NCBI GenBank assembly: GCA_001940655.1
Contig: MBAA01000123.1
Location: 4,451 to 11,554, forward strand
Source of the DNA: Promethearchaeota archaeon CR_4
GTDB lineage: Archaea > Asgardarchaeota > Lokiarchaeia > Sigyniarchaeales > CR-4
DNA length: 7,104 nt
Reading direction: 5' to 3'
The position numbers and the translations under genes are program-made. Below are positions 1 to 5,169 of this stretch, one piece after another. Each line of letters starts with the position of its first letter. The first letter of the stretch is position 1. Below the pieces are notes generated by a model. The model made no database searches. It had not been told where the DNA came from and was given only the letters and a program-made list of their open reading frames with translations.

Positions 1-10
1 CAGACCAAAA

Positions 11-448
11 TTAGGTGGATCCGTACAGCTTTTTGTATAGATAGCCAATAACTATTCCAAGAGCGAGAATCCTTAGTACGTTAAACAATGCGCCGATGAG
101 GAAGTAACGCAAGGCATCACTCGTTGGCGTGAGAAACCTTGAAGGACCTTCGAGTAGGAATGTGACAATGATTAGGACGATGAAGCTTAGTATTACGGAT
201 TTTAGAATTGGATTCTTTGTTGGAATCTTATCAAAGAAACGAAGCAAGAAATAGCTGATAAAGAATCCGATAATCAGGCCACCAATTAAAGATTCAACAA
301 TCATTGGAAGATAAGAAATTGAAAGAGCAGCTCTATACTCGGCAGCGATGGGAGTCAGGGAAATTGCGAAGTTAGTTACCCAGAAGGCTAATCCTCCCAC
401 GATCGCCAGAAAAACCACCTTTCTCCAGATTTCTTTTAATTGGGTCAT
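11..448 (-). CDS. Small four-helix membrane protein, unknown function
   Basis: This gene encodes 145 residues, almost all in four hydrophobic stretches, at about residues 10-30, 47-70, 80-99 and 113-137. Short basic loops separate them (RFFDKIPTKNP between helices 2 and 3) and the tail is basic (YKKLYGST). There is no signal peptide and no catalytic motif I recognise, so it is an integral membrane protein of unknown role. The ATG at 448 is the natural start. Upstream on the minus strand lies a purine-rich stretch (GGAAGAAAAGAAG), and a TATA-like TATAATTAAG about 25 bases away. The gene starts 35 bases after the DUF4386 gene ends on the same strand, so it could be co-transcribed, use its own near-leaderless promoter, or both. 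The reading frame is intact and ends with TAA. I am confident that it is a gene, but not of any function. Confidence 0.75.
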   Translation of the reverse strand: MTQLKEIWRKVVFLAIVGGLAFWVTNFAISLTPIAAEYRAALSISYLPMIVESLIGGLIIGFFISYFLLRFFDKIPTKNPILKSVILSFIVLIIVTFLLEGPSRFLTPTSDALRYFLIGALFNVLRILALGIVIGYLYKKLYGST

Positions 449-468
449 CTTCTTTTCTTCCTTTTTAC

Positions 469-478
469 TTAATTATAG
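469..478 (-). promoter_or_regulatory. TATA-like box of the 145-residue membrane protein gene
   Basis: On the minus strand the sequence TATAATTAAG lies about 22-30 bases before the ATG at 448, followed by a purine-rich leader. This is the archaeal TATA spacing for a transcript with a very short or absent leader. It sits in the 35-base gap after the DUF4386 gene, so the downstream gene may have its own transcript. The box was identified by eye only. Confidence 0.4.
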
Positions 479-483
479 TCATC

Positions 484-1176
484 CTATTTCTGTTCCTTAA
501 CACCCATAATTAAAAGCCACAAACTAAGGGAAATTTCCGCAATAAAACCAACCGCCGAACATGGGTACGTTATTACTTCGTAGCCTGGCAAAAGGAAACG
601 CTGAATGACAAATATCAGTTGACCAAAAAAATCAGCGATCAATAAATAGCCCAAGATTTTAGGGAGAAACCGCGATTTGAAAACTAGGTAACCAAGAGGA
701 AAGAGCCAGACGCCATAGGGTATCTGGGCGATAACAGACCCATTCTTATATAAATTGATAAATAACATCGCTTGCGCTTGTAGCTGATCTGGCGGGAATA
801 CTGTCAAATAATCAGCGCCGCTCAAAAGTAGCCAGCTGGAAAATAGATTAAGCGTACTAAGACACCATATAACAAAACCACCCAGGTTTAATAACAGGAA
901 CAGTAAAGCCATGTTATTGTTAACCGGTTTTAATAGTACGTACAAACCCCAAGCGGCCAAAAGAAAAAACACAACTGAGAATAGATTAATTACAAGACCG
1001 ACACGAAATAACGATTCATTGGCAATTATAGTATTAAGCGTTGCCGGGGCATCCACGAATACAAAGTTACCAAACAAATTTGCAATGACCGAAGTTATAA
1101 AATATATGAAATAGAGGAAACCTGCGAGTCTTGCGGTCTTGCGTGGTGATAGATCTGCGACTTGGTTTGTTGTCAT
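484..1176 (-). CDS. DUF4386-family six-helix membrane protein
   Basis: The 230-residue protein matches the DUF4386 pattern as I know it. An N-terminal SPRKTARLAGFLY motif (residues 10-22) precedes helix 1. SLFRVG (55-60) opens helix 2, LLKPVN (81-86) follows it, and the PPDQLQAQAMLF segment (128-139) precedes helix 4. FPLGYLVFKSRFLPKILG (159-176) links helices 4 and 5. Six membrane spans are visible at about residues 16-40, 58-82, 89-118, 140-165, 172-195 and 205-225. The family has no established biochemical function that I know of; it is common in bacteria and scattered in archaea. The start is supported by a minus-strand AAGGTG Shine-Dalgarno-like motif ending about 6 bases before the ATG, and by a TATA box about 40 bases upstream. 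That TATA box lies inside a repeat that recurs at 2429-2473. Length and frame are intact. Confidence 0.85.
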   Translation of the reverse strand: MTTNQVADLSPRKTARLAGFLYFIYFITSVIANLFGNFVFVDAPATLNTIIANESLFRVGLVINLFSVVFFLLAAWGLYVLLKPVNNNMALLFLLLNLGGFVIWCLSTLNLFSSWLLLSGADYLTVFPPDQLQAQAMLFINLYKNGSVIAQIPYGVWLFPLGYLVFKSRFLPKILGYLLIADFFGQLIFVIQRFLLPGYEVITYPCSAVGFIAEISLSLWLLIMGVKEQK

Positions 1177-1182
1177 TATGAG

Positions 1183-1189
1183 ACACCTT
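1183..1189 (-). promoter_or_regulatory. Shine-Dalgarno site of the DUF4386 gene
   Basis: The minus-strand AAGGTGT lies 6 bases before the ATG at 1176. It is complementary to the archaeal 16S 3' end (core AGGTG), which supports that ATG as the start. Confidence 0.5.
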
Positions 1190-1212
1190 GACTCTTTTAT
1201 TTCGCTATTTAG

Positions 1213-1259
1213 TGCTTATAAGTTTTTCTCAAGCCTAGCAATCGCAAGACAGATGAACC
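1213..1259. repeat. Left copy of ~46-bp direct repeat flanking the MDR gene
   Basis: This segment matches 2429-2473 in the same orientation. The shared core is TAAGTTTTTCT, then AAGCCT, GCAATCGCAAGA and AGATGAACC, with three substitutions and one 1-base indel in about 46 positions. Weaker similarity (TTTTATT, then GCT, then AG..GCTT) extends about 18 bases further left in both copies. The two copies bracket a single gene (1291-2253). This copy contains the palindrome CTTATAAG, which serves as the likely TATA box of the DUF4386 gene on the minus strand. It is not tRNA-like and shows no terminal inverted repeats. Confidence 0.8.
1215..1230 (-). promoter_or_regulatory. BRE/TATA promoter of the DUF4386 gene
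   Basis: On the minus strand GAGAAAAA followed by CTTATAAG gives an A-rich BRE-like element and a strong TATA box. It lies about 40 bases before the ATG at 1176. Initiation about 25 bases downstream would leave a leader of about 15 bases holding the AAGGTG site. The TATA core is a perfect 8-base palindrome, so the box could in principle direct transcription either way. It lies inside the left direct repeat. Confidence 0.6.
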
Positions 1260-1290
1260 GGCAGACCTGGCTTCTTCCAAGGTTGCTTTG

Positions 1291-2253
1291 TCAGGTTCTG
1301 TTATTAATTCCCACAGTTATGATGACATTTCCCTTTTTGTGTCCCGCCTCAACATACCGGTGAGCTTCGACTATTTGTTCCAGCGGATAGCATCTGTCTA
1401 TGACCGGTTTTATCTTTCCCGCCTCAACCAGCTCTTTGAGGAAAATTAAATCTTCAGTGCATATCTCTGATTGCCCAGATGTAAAAACCGAAACATACTT
1501 CCCGTTCGGTCTAAGGGATTTCTGACTTGTTGAGTATGAGATTTTCCCAACGGCATCAAAAATGATATCAAAAAGATCGTTGTTCTGTGTAAAGTCCTCT
1601 TTGGTGTAATCAATTACCTTATCGGCTCCCAGAGATTTCACTAATTCCAAATTCGGGGTGCTGCAAACCCCGGTAACTTCCGCCCCGAAGTACTTAGCAA
1701 GCTGTACCGCGGAAGTTCCTATCGCTCCGGAGGCGCCATAGATAAGAACTTTTTGTCCGCTCCGGATTTCGCCCTTTTTAAGAAAATACAAGGCATTAGC
1801 GCCCCCATAAGGTACGGCAGCGGCTTCCGCATAGGTTGCATTGGACGGTTTTAATGCCAGCATTTCGTTTTCCGGCAAGCAGGTATACTCGGCATAAGCA
1901 CCAAATCGCAATCCTGTACGCGCGTACACCTGGTTACCCTTTTGAAATCGTTTAACAGCTTTGCCTGCCGTTTCAATTTCTCCCGCCAGATACCCACCCA
2001 GTATTGGTTTTCTCGGTTTTGTGAGGCCGAACTTTAAGCGTATAACGATCCTGACTATCCTGCCCGCAATACCTCTCATAGGTACCAATAAACCGCGGAT
2101 TCTAACGTCCATCGCTGTTACTGGAGCGGCATATATTTTAACCAGAACTTCATTATCTTTGGGAATGGGTTTTTCTACCTCTTTGAGCTGAAGGACCTCC
2201 GGAGGTCCGTATTTTGTGCATACAATTGCCTTCATATGGTTATCAGCTTTCAT
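1291..2253 (-). CDS. Zinc-independent medium-chain dehydrogenase/reductase (quinone oxidoreductase-like)
   Basis: The 320-residue protein has MDR superfamily architecture: an N-terminal GroES-like substrate domain (about 7-130) and a Rossmann nucleotide-binding domain (about 135-285). The dinucleotide loop is YGASGAIG (172-179). The second strand ends in GVCST (195-199) with no acidic residue, which favours NADPH over NADH. GADKVIDY (209-216) and KPVIDRCYPLE near the C-terminus fit the MDR1/zeta-crystallin-like subgroup. The catalytic and structural zinc ligands of alcohol dehydrogenases are absent, so it probably reduces quinones or enones in the cytosol; the substrate is unknown. Two starts are possible. 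The ATG at 2253 has an AAAGG motif nearby and a TATA-like box further up. The ATG at 2235 (MKAIV) matches the usual family N-terminus. The gene is intact and bracketed by direct repeats, which hints at acquisition as a cassette. Confidence 0.9.
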   Translation of the reverse strand: MKADNHMKAIVCTKYGPPEVLQLKEVEKPIPKDNEVLVKIYAAPVTAMDVRIRGLLVPMRGIAGRIVRIVIRLKFGLTKPRKPILGGYLAGEIETAGKAVKRFQKGNQVYARTGLRFGAYAEYTCLPENEMLALKPSNATYAEAAAVPYGGANALYFLKKGEIRSGQKVLIYGASGAIGTSAVQLAKYFGAEVTGVCSTPNLELVKSLGADKVIDYTKEDFTQNNDLFDIIFDAVGKISYSTSQKSLRPNGKYVSVFTSGQSEICTEDLIFLKELVEAGKIKPVIDRCYPLEQIVEAHRYVEAGHKKGNVIITVGINNRT

Positions 2254-2256
2254 TTT

Positions 2257-2298
2257 GCCTTTAGATTCCAGTTTTTTCCCATTTTAATTTTAAAAAGA
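2257..2298 (-). promoter_or_regulatory. Probable promoter and ribosome site of the MDR gene
   Basis: On the minus strand the AT-rich stretch TTTTTAAAATTAAAATGG lies about 30-45 bases before the ATG at 2253, a usual TATA position for an archaeal gene with a short leader. CTAAAGGC, just upstream of that ATG, is a weak Shine-Dalgarno candidate and favours the upstream start over the ATG at 2235. Both were read by eye. Confidence 0.4.
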
Positions 2299-2428
2299 AG
2301 CATGACATTCATCCATGATGGTGTATAGAGGACAGATTTTTTATGATTGATAGCACTGTGCCACGCGTATTCATCTTCAGGTTATGAGAAATCTCTTCCT
2401 ACTATGTTTTATTATGCTTAAGATTAGG

Positions 2429-2473
2429 GCTTTAAGTTTTTCTAAAGCCTGGCAATCGCAAGATAGATGAACC
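2429..2473. repeat. Right copy of ~46-bp direct repeat flanking the MDR gene
   Basis: This is the partner of 1213-1259 in the same orientation. It reads GCTTTAAG where the left copy has GCTTATAAG, so the TATA palindrome has lost one base here and is weaker. It ends 25 bases before the ATG of the ubiquitin-like gene. With the left copy it brackets a segment of about 1.2 kb that contains only the MDR gene and its promoter. Confidence 0.8.
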
Positions 2474-2498
2474 TAGCTAACCCGCTAAATTGAAAAAT

Positions 2499-2762
2499 AT
2501 GGTCCATTACCGGTTCCATTTGACGGGCGTCCCGCCCGACCAGGCCATCAAGCTGATCGGATGCGACCCGAACCAGAGTGTCGCTGAAATTAAGAAGAGC
2601 GTCCAGCGCGAGTACCAGCTCAACCCCATCCTCGCCATCCAGTTCATCTACAAGGGGAAGACCATCCCAGACAACATTATCGTCATGGCCAACCAGGCGG
2701 GCGGTTACGCTCTTTTTTCTTCCTTTTTCCATCTAAACGTTAAAATGCAGAGGTTGGTGTGA
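2499..2762 (+). CDS. Ubiquitin-like protein with di-glycine, apparently shortened; possible pseudogene
   Basis: The protein is 87 residues from ATG 2499; a TTG at 2490 would add three. The ubiquitin beta-grasp can be followed: strand 1 at 2-9, helix 1 SVAEIKKSVQREYQL (27-41), then AIQFIYKGKTIPDN (46-59) aligning with QQRLIFAGKQLEDG of ubiquitin. Equivalents of Ile44 (I50), Lys48 (K54) and Lys27 (K32) are kept. Strand 5 plus tail is IIVMANQAGG (60-69), ending in the Gly-Gly that E1 enzymes adenylate. About 13 residues expected between the two blocks are absent, as if by an in-frame deletion at 2675/2676. After Gly-Gly come 18 unexpected residues. In the first 70 codons 60 end in G or C, against 8 of 17 in the tail. 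No E1, E2, RING or JAMM protease gene is in the window. It may be a divergent short ubiquitin or a decaying copy. Confidence 0.7.
   Translation: MVHYRFHLTGVPPDQAIKLIGCDPNQSVAEIKKSVQREYQLNPILAIQFIYKGKTIPDNIIVMANQAGGYALFSSFFHLNVKMQRLV
2711..2728 (+). terminator. Poly-T run inside the ubiquitin-like ORF tail
   Basis: TCTTTTTTCTTCCTTTTT starts six bases after the second glycine codon of the ubiquitin-like ORF. Archaeal transcription typically ends at such T-runs just past a stop codon. Its position suggests that the original stop lay at about 2706-2711 and that the 18-residue tail is former 3' untranslated sequence. It could instead be harmless Phe/Ser codons. Confidence 0.35.
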
Positions 2763-2763
2763 A

Positions 2764-2877
2764 ATGATACTCTTCAACATCGAGACCTTCAGAACGGTGT
2801 GGGACATCCTCTGCCAGCAGCTAGCAGTGATGATCCCAGCTGAAAACGAGGTTATTAAGGAGAATTACGAATACTGA
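2764..2877 (+). CDS. Short 37-codon ORF after the ubiquitin-like gene, possible gene fragment
   Basis: An ATG one base after the ubiquitin-like stop opens 37 codons ending in TGA. The product starts MILFNIETFRTVWD and ends acidic (ENEVIKENYEY). The upstream AGAGGTTGGTGTGA resembles an archaeal Shine-Dalgarno site, so translation is plausible. Of the 37 codons, 26 end in G or C, and the first 20 nearly all do, like the ubiquitin-like core and unlike the next gene. This hints that the two share an origin. I do not recognise the family. It could be a genuine small protein, or the remnant of a longer gene that once followed ubiquitin. An in-frame TAA at 2734 closes the frame upstream. Confidence 0.35.
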   Translation: MILFNIETFRTVWDILCQQLAVMIPAENEVIKENYEY

Positions 2878-2889
2878 CCTGACCTTCAA

Positions 2890-2900
2890 CACAAATATAG
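2890..2900 (+). promoter_or_regulatory. TATA-like box of the V4R gene
   Basis: CACAAATATAG lies 25-35 bases before the ATG at 2925. This is the distance expected if that ATG is at or near the transcript 5' end (leaderless). It is weak evidence for the 2925 start over the GTG at 2907. Confidence 0.3.
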
Positions 2901-2906
2901 GAATTA

Positions 2907-3851
2907 GTGTCATTATTAGGCATTATGTATTTGCTACTTGTGCATTTCGATGCGATGTCAGGTCCCCGTATTTTTTCCGCAATTCCTTCCCAATTACCGC
3001 CCGAAATCAAGAACCTCGCACCAAGATTCCTAGACATACCACTAAAAGACACCGTTTTCGAGTTCATTACGTCTGGACACCCATCCTATCAGTTTGTGAA
3101 CTATCCTTTTGAAATTCCATCGCCCTGGGCCCGGGGAAACATTGAGACTCTTCTCATTTCCGCTGTTTTTGAACAATTTCTTGACATACATACCATTAGT
3201 CCAGTAATCCGGGAAATTGCGGATAATTTCCTCTCCCGACCAGAAATTTTTAAGGGTTTATACAACTTACAAAAAGATCCTGGATGCCATAAACAAACCC
3301 AAGAAATTGAACACCTATTGCAACAAGGTGCCAAAACTGTCGGGCACAAGGAAGAGCAGATCCAGATTGCCAACCGAGCATTTACACAGAAATTTCTAAA
3401 TGAGGAAAGCACTGCATCCCAGGTTACTCAAATTTTTAATAAAGTATTTATCACCACTATAGACGCCCGGGTGCCCCAAGGCGCAGCAATCCTCTTCGAA
3501 GCGGGTACTATTATTGGCAATAATCTTGTTCCAATTTTCATAAGCGATAATTCAGAGGCGCTCCTTGCCGAGGCCGCGGCCTTTTGGAGGAAATACGCTC
3601 TTGGGCAAATTGATGATATCCGAACAACTCCCAATCAACTACGATTTAACGTATACGAGTGTTTTGAGTGTTCACATTATCCCAATATAGGTAGACCCGT
3701 CTGCAAATTCGACGAGGGTGTGCTTACATCGCTATTAAGTAAGAAACTCCAGCAATCTATAAAGGTCACAGAGACAGACTGTTTTGCGACGGGCAAAGGT
3801 CGCTGTTGTTTTACTGTAGATATTGAGCCCTTAATACCCCGAAAATTCTGA
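2907..3851 (+). CDS. Longin-like N-terminal domain fused to a V4R (TRAPP/Bet3-related) domain
   Basis: The protein is 314 residues from GTG 2907 or 308 from ATG 2925; the latter gives MYLLLVHFDAMSGPRIF and looks more natural. Residues about 7-115 (HFDAMSGPRIF, then FEIPSPWARGNIETLLIS, ending FKGLYN) resemble the longin/roadblock-like sensor domains I associate with Asgard proteins. Residues 115-165 are polar and helical. Residues about 185-305 are a V4R domain: VYECFECS (249-256), NIGRPVCKFDEG (260-271), VTETDCFATG (287-296), then a C-terminal CCF. The V4R cysteines C252, C255, C266, C292, C300 and C301 may bind metal or a small ligand. V4R shares its fold with Bet3-type subunits of TRAPP tethering complexes; archaeal versions otherwise act as ligand sensors. 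The protein has no membrane segment or HTH domain. A role in trafficking-like assembly or in sensing is inference. The V4R call is strong and the longin call moderate. Confidence 0.8.
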   Translation: MSLLGIMYLLLVHFDAMSGPRIFSAIPSQLPPEIKNLAPRFLDIPLKDTVFEFITSGHPSYQFVNYPFEIPSPWARGNIETLLISAVFEQFLDIHTISPVIREIADNFLSRPEIFKGLYNLQKDPGCHKQTQEIEHLLQQGAKTVGHKEEQIQIANRAFTQKFLNEESTASQVTQIFNKVFITTIDARVPQGAAILFEAGTIIGNNLVPIFISDNSEALLAEAAAFWRKYALGQIDDIRTTPNQLRFNVYECFECSHYPNIGRPVCKFDEGVLTSLLSKKLQQSIKVTETDCFATGKGRCCFTVDIEPLIPRKF

Positions 3852-3874
3852 TATAAGTTATTTCAGGTCGGTAA

Positions 3875-3883
3875 TTTTTATTT
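3875..3883 (+). terminator. T-rich terminator after the V4R gene
   Basis: TTTTTATTT begins 24 bases past the V4R gene's stop codon, the usual position and make-up of an archaeal intrinsic terminator. No stem-loop precedes it. Confidence 0.4.
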
Positions 3884-3988
3884 GGGCAAATCGCTAGAAT
3901 CATTTTCCCATTCACAGGACACGATTCTATAAAAAAGACGGGTATTCATACAATCAATGTTCTTATTTGCAATTTTCTTTGCAACAAA

Positions 3989-4040
3989 TTTCCCATAATT
4001 CATAGTAATTAGGTATTGAACCTAGAACAATATTGGGAAA
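3989..4040. repeat. Nested inverted repeats upstream of the 4113 gene
   Basis: The arms TTTCCCA (3989-3995) and TGGGAAA (4034-4040) are perfectly complementary. They enclose a second perfect pair, TAGGT/ACCTA (4010-4014 and 4020-4024), around a 5-base loop. The structure ends about 25 bases before the TATA-like box of the next gene, where an operator could sit. The arms are short enough to arise by chance in AT-rich DNA. Confidence 0.3.
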
Positions 4041-4061
4041 AAACCTGTGCCTGTGTTTTGA

Positions 4062-4076
4062 ACAAAAATTTATTAC
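4062..4076 (+). promoter_or_regulatory. BRE/TATA promoter of the 307-residue membrane protein gene
   Basis: ACAAAAATTTATTAC combines an A-rich BRE-like part with a TTTATTA TATA-like core about 42 bases before the ATG at 4113. Initiation about 25 bases downstream would place the Shine-Dalgarno motif at 4093-4105 near the 5' end of the transcript. Confidence 0.45.
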
Positions 4077-4092
4077 AATGTGATAAGATGAT

Positions 4093-4105
4093 AGAGGTGA
4101 GGAGG
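4093..4105 (+). promoter_or_regulatory. Strong Shine-Dalgarno site for the 4113 gene
   Basis: AGAGGTGAGGAGG contains two overlapping matches to the archaeal anti-Shine-Dalgarno sequence, AGGTGA and GGAGG, ending 7 bases before the ATG at 4113. It is the strongest ribosome site in the window and fixes that start. Confidence 0.8.
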
Positions 4106-4112
4106 CAATCTT

Positions 4113-5036
4113 ATGAGTAATACGGCGACTAATCCCCCCATAAAAGATATCCGACCAATACTTGCAGAACTTCCATCGGTATATGCCTATCCAGGTATTA
4201 TGTGCCGAATGATGGCCATCAGTTTAGCAATTATAATTCCCATCACACTTCGCGAAATCTTCGAGGGTAACACGGGGCCAGACATGACCTTCTCTTTAAT
4301 ATTACTCGGAATCTTGGCACCTCTCCTCAGTCTTTTAGTTGCTATCTTTTTCCTCAAGCCTAAAGGACAAGAATCCATCGCTGTGTATCCAGGATGCAGT
4401 CTCATACTGACGGGTTTGATGACAGGTCTTCCCATGCTTACAAATTCTGGAACAAATCCCTTTGGTGGTGTTTTCCTGATCTTTGGACTATCGATATTTG
4501 CAAACATAATTGCGATGATGTTTGGGATCGGGTGGATTAAACGCAGGGTGGTTAGTGTGCCACTCCGTAAACTGCAAGAATGTATGTTAGAGAACAACCT
4601 CACCGAAGTACCATTAAATGAGTGGGTGGGATGGCAGGTAGCAATGCGAATAAAAACGAAAAACGCTAGTGCGGGCAATGAATCGAAATGGCGCACGCTT
4701 ATGGAAGAAGCCACCAAATATTTGGATCTCCTTCCAGGATTTCACTGGGATTATCGAAATTTCCTGCTAAGATTCAATTTCCGCGAATGGCAATTTGCGG
4801 AGATTGATAAGTCTCCTTCTCCAGTGTTAGATAATACCCCAGAACTCAGTGAATATATGCAGATTTCAAAAACAGACGATTTTCCGATAGGTTTGAAAAT
4901 TTTCGCTCTCATCCTCCTAGGGGTGTTTGGGGGCGCGGGGTTAGGAATGCTTGATGGCATCTACGGGATTGTAGTGTTGGTCGGGGCACTAGGATATGCG
5001 ATATATACTTATATTTCGAGTAAAAAAGCCAAATAG
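4113..5036 (+). CDS. Six-helix membrane protein with a central soluble domain, unknown family
   Basis: The protein is 307 residues. A polar N-terminus precedes four hydrophobic segments at about 29-46, 58-81, 89-108 and 117-141. A hydrophilic region (143-257) with basic and aromatic residues (RRVVSVPLRKLQE, then WKDL-like helices and LPGFHWDYRNF) follows. Two closing helices lie at about 259-279 and 282-301, before SSKKAK. Helix 5 is glycine-rich (GVFGGAGLGML), a pattern that favours helix packing. The basic residues after helix 4 and at the C-terminus suggest that the middle domain and both ends face the cytosol. I do not recognise the family and see no catalytic or transporter signature. 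The ATG is supported by a very good Shine-Dalgarno site and a TATA box. It appears to be its own transcription unit, 261 bases after the V4R gene and 179 bases before the LRR gene. Confidence 0.75.
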   Translation: MSNTATNPPIKDIRPILAELPSVYAYPGIMCRMMAISLAIIIPITLREIFEGNTGPDMTFSLILLGILAPLLSLLVAIFFLKPKGQESIAVYPGCSLILTGLMTGLPMLTNSGTNPFGGVFLIFGLSIFANIIAMMFGIGWIKRRVVSVPLRKLQECMLENNLTEVPLNEWVGWQVAMRIKTKNASAGNESKWRTLMEEATKYLDLLPGFHWDYRNFLLRFNFREWQFAEIDKSPSPVLDNTPELSEYMQISKTDDFPIGLKIFALILLGVFGGAGLGMLDGIYGIVVLVGALGYAIYTYISSKKAK

Positions 5037-5169
5037 AAAAGCATTAACGCAGTTTGAGAATAATTGTATTTGATCAACTTTCTAATTCTCCTTTCACGAA
5101 CCAGTCAAGAATATATTTTGGTACTATGATCTCTGCTCAATAAATAATGCAGACTAGGGTAAATAATTA

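Larger units (their letters stand above)
2254..2498. other. Divergent intergenic region
   Basis: This 245-base gap separates the minus-strand block from the plus-strand block. It holds the MDR promoter at its left end and the right copy of the direct repeat at 2429-2473. An AT-rich TTTTATTATG at about 2408-2417 is a candidate plus-strand TATA box for the ubiquitin-like gene. I see no RNA gene, and no ORF beyond a few codons, in the part between. Confidence 0.5.

Noticed and set aside
911..1114. 67-codon plus-strand ORF
   Set aside because: It is a shadow of the DUF4386 gene on the other strand, which has family motifs, a promoter and a ribosome site.
1213..2473. Reading the paired repeats as a CRISPR array or insertion sequence
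   Set aside because: There are only two copies 1.2 kb apart, in direct orientation, with no spacers, cas genes, transposase or terminal inverted repeats.
2442..2732. 96-codon minus-strand ORF opposite the ubiquitin-like gene
   Set aside because: It is a shadow of the GC3-rich plus-strand gene. Its product is a biased Asp/Leu/Val-rich sequence with no motif, while the plus strand shows a clear ubiquitin fold.
2827..2877. Possible C/D box RNA (GTGATGA then CTGA)
   Set aside because: Box C is a match and a CTGA occurs at 2873-2876, but the internal CTGA is only six bases after box C, no C' box is present, and the stretch is inside a GC3-rich reading frame.
3957..3998. 13-codon ORF (MFLFAIFFATNFP) placed about 25 bases after a TATA-like TCTATAAAAAA
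   Set aside because: The spacing fits a leaderless gene, but the ORF is very short, AT-driven and hydrophobic only because of T-rich codons. Nothing else supports it.
4187..4717. 176-codon minus-strand ORF inside the membrane protein gene
   Set aside because: It lies entirely opposite a gene with a strong ribosome site and plausible helices. Its product has no coherent domain or start signals.
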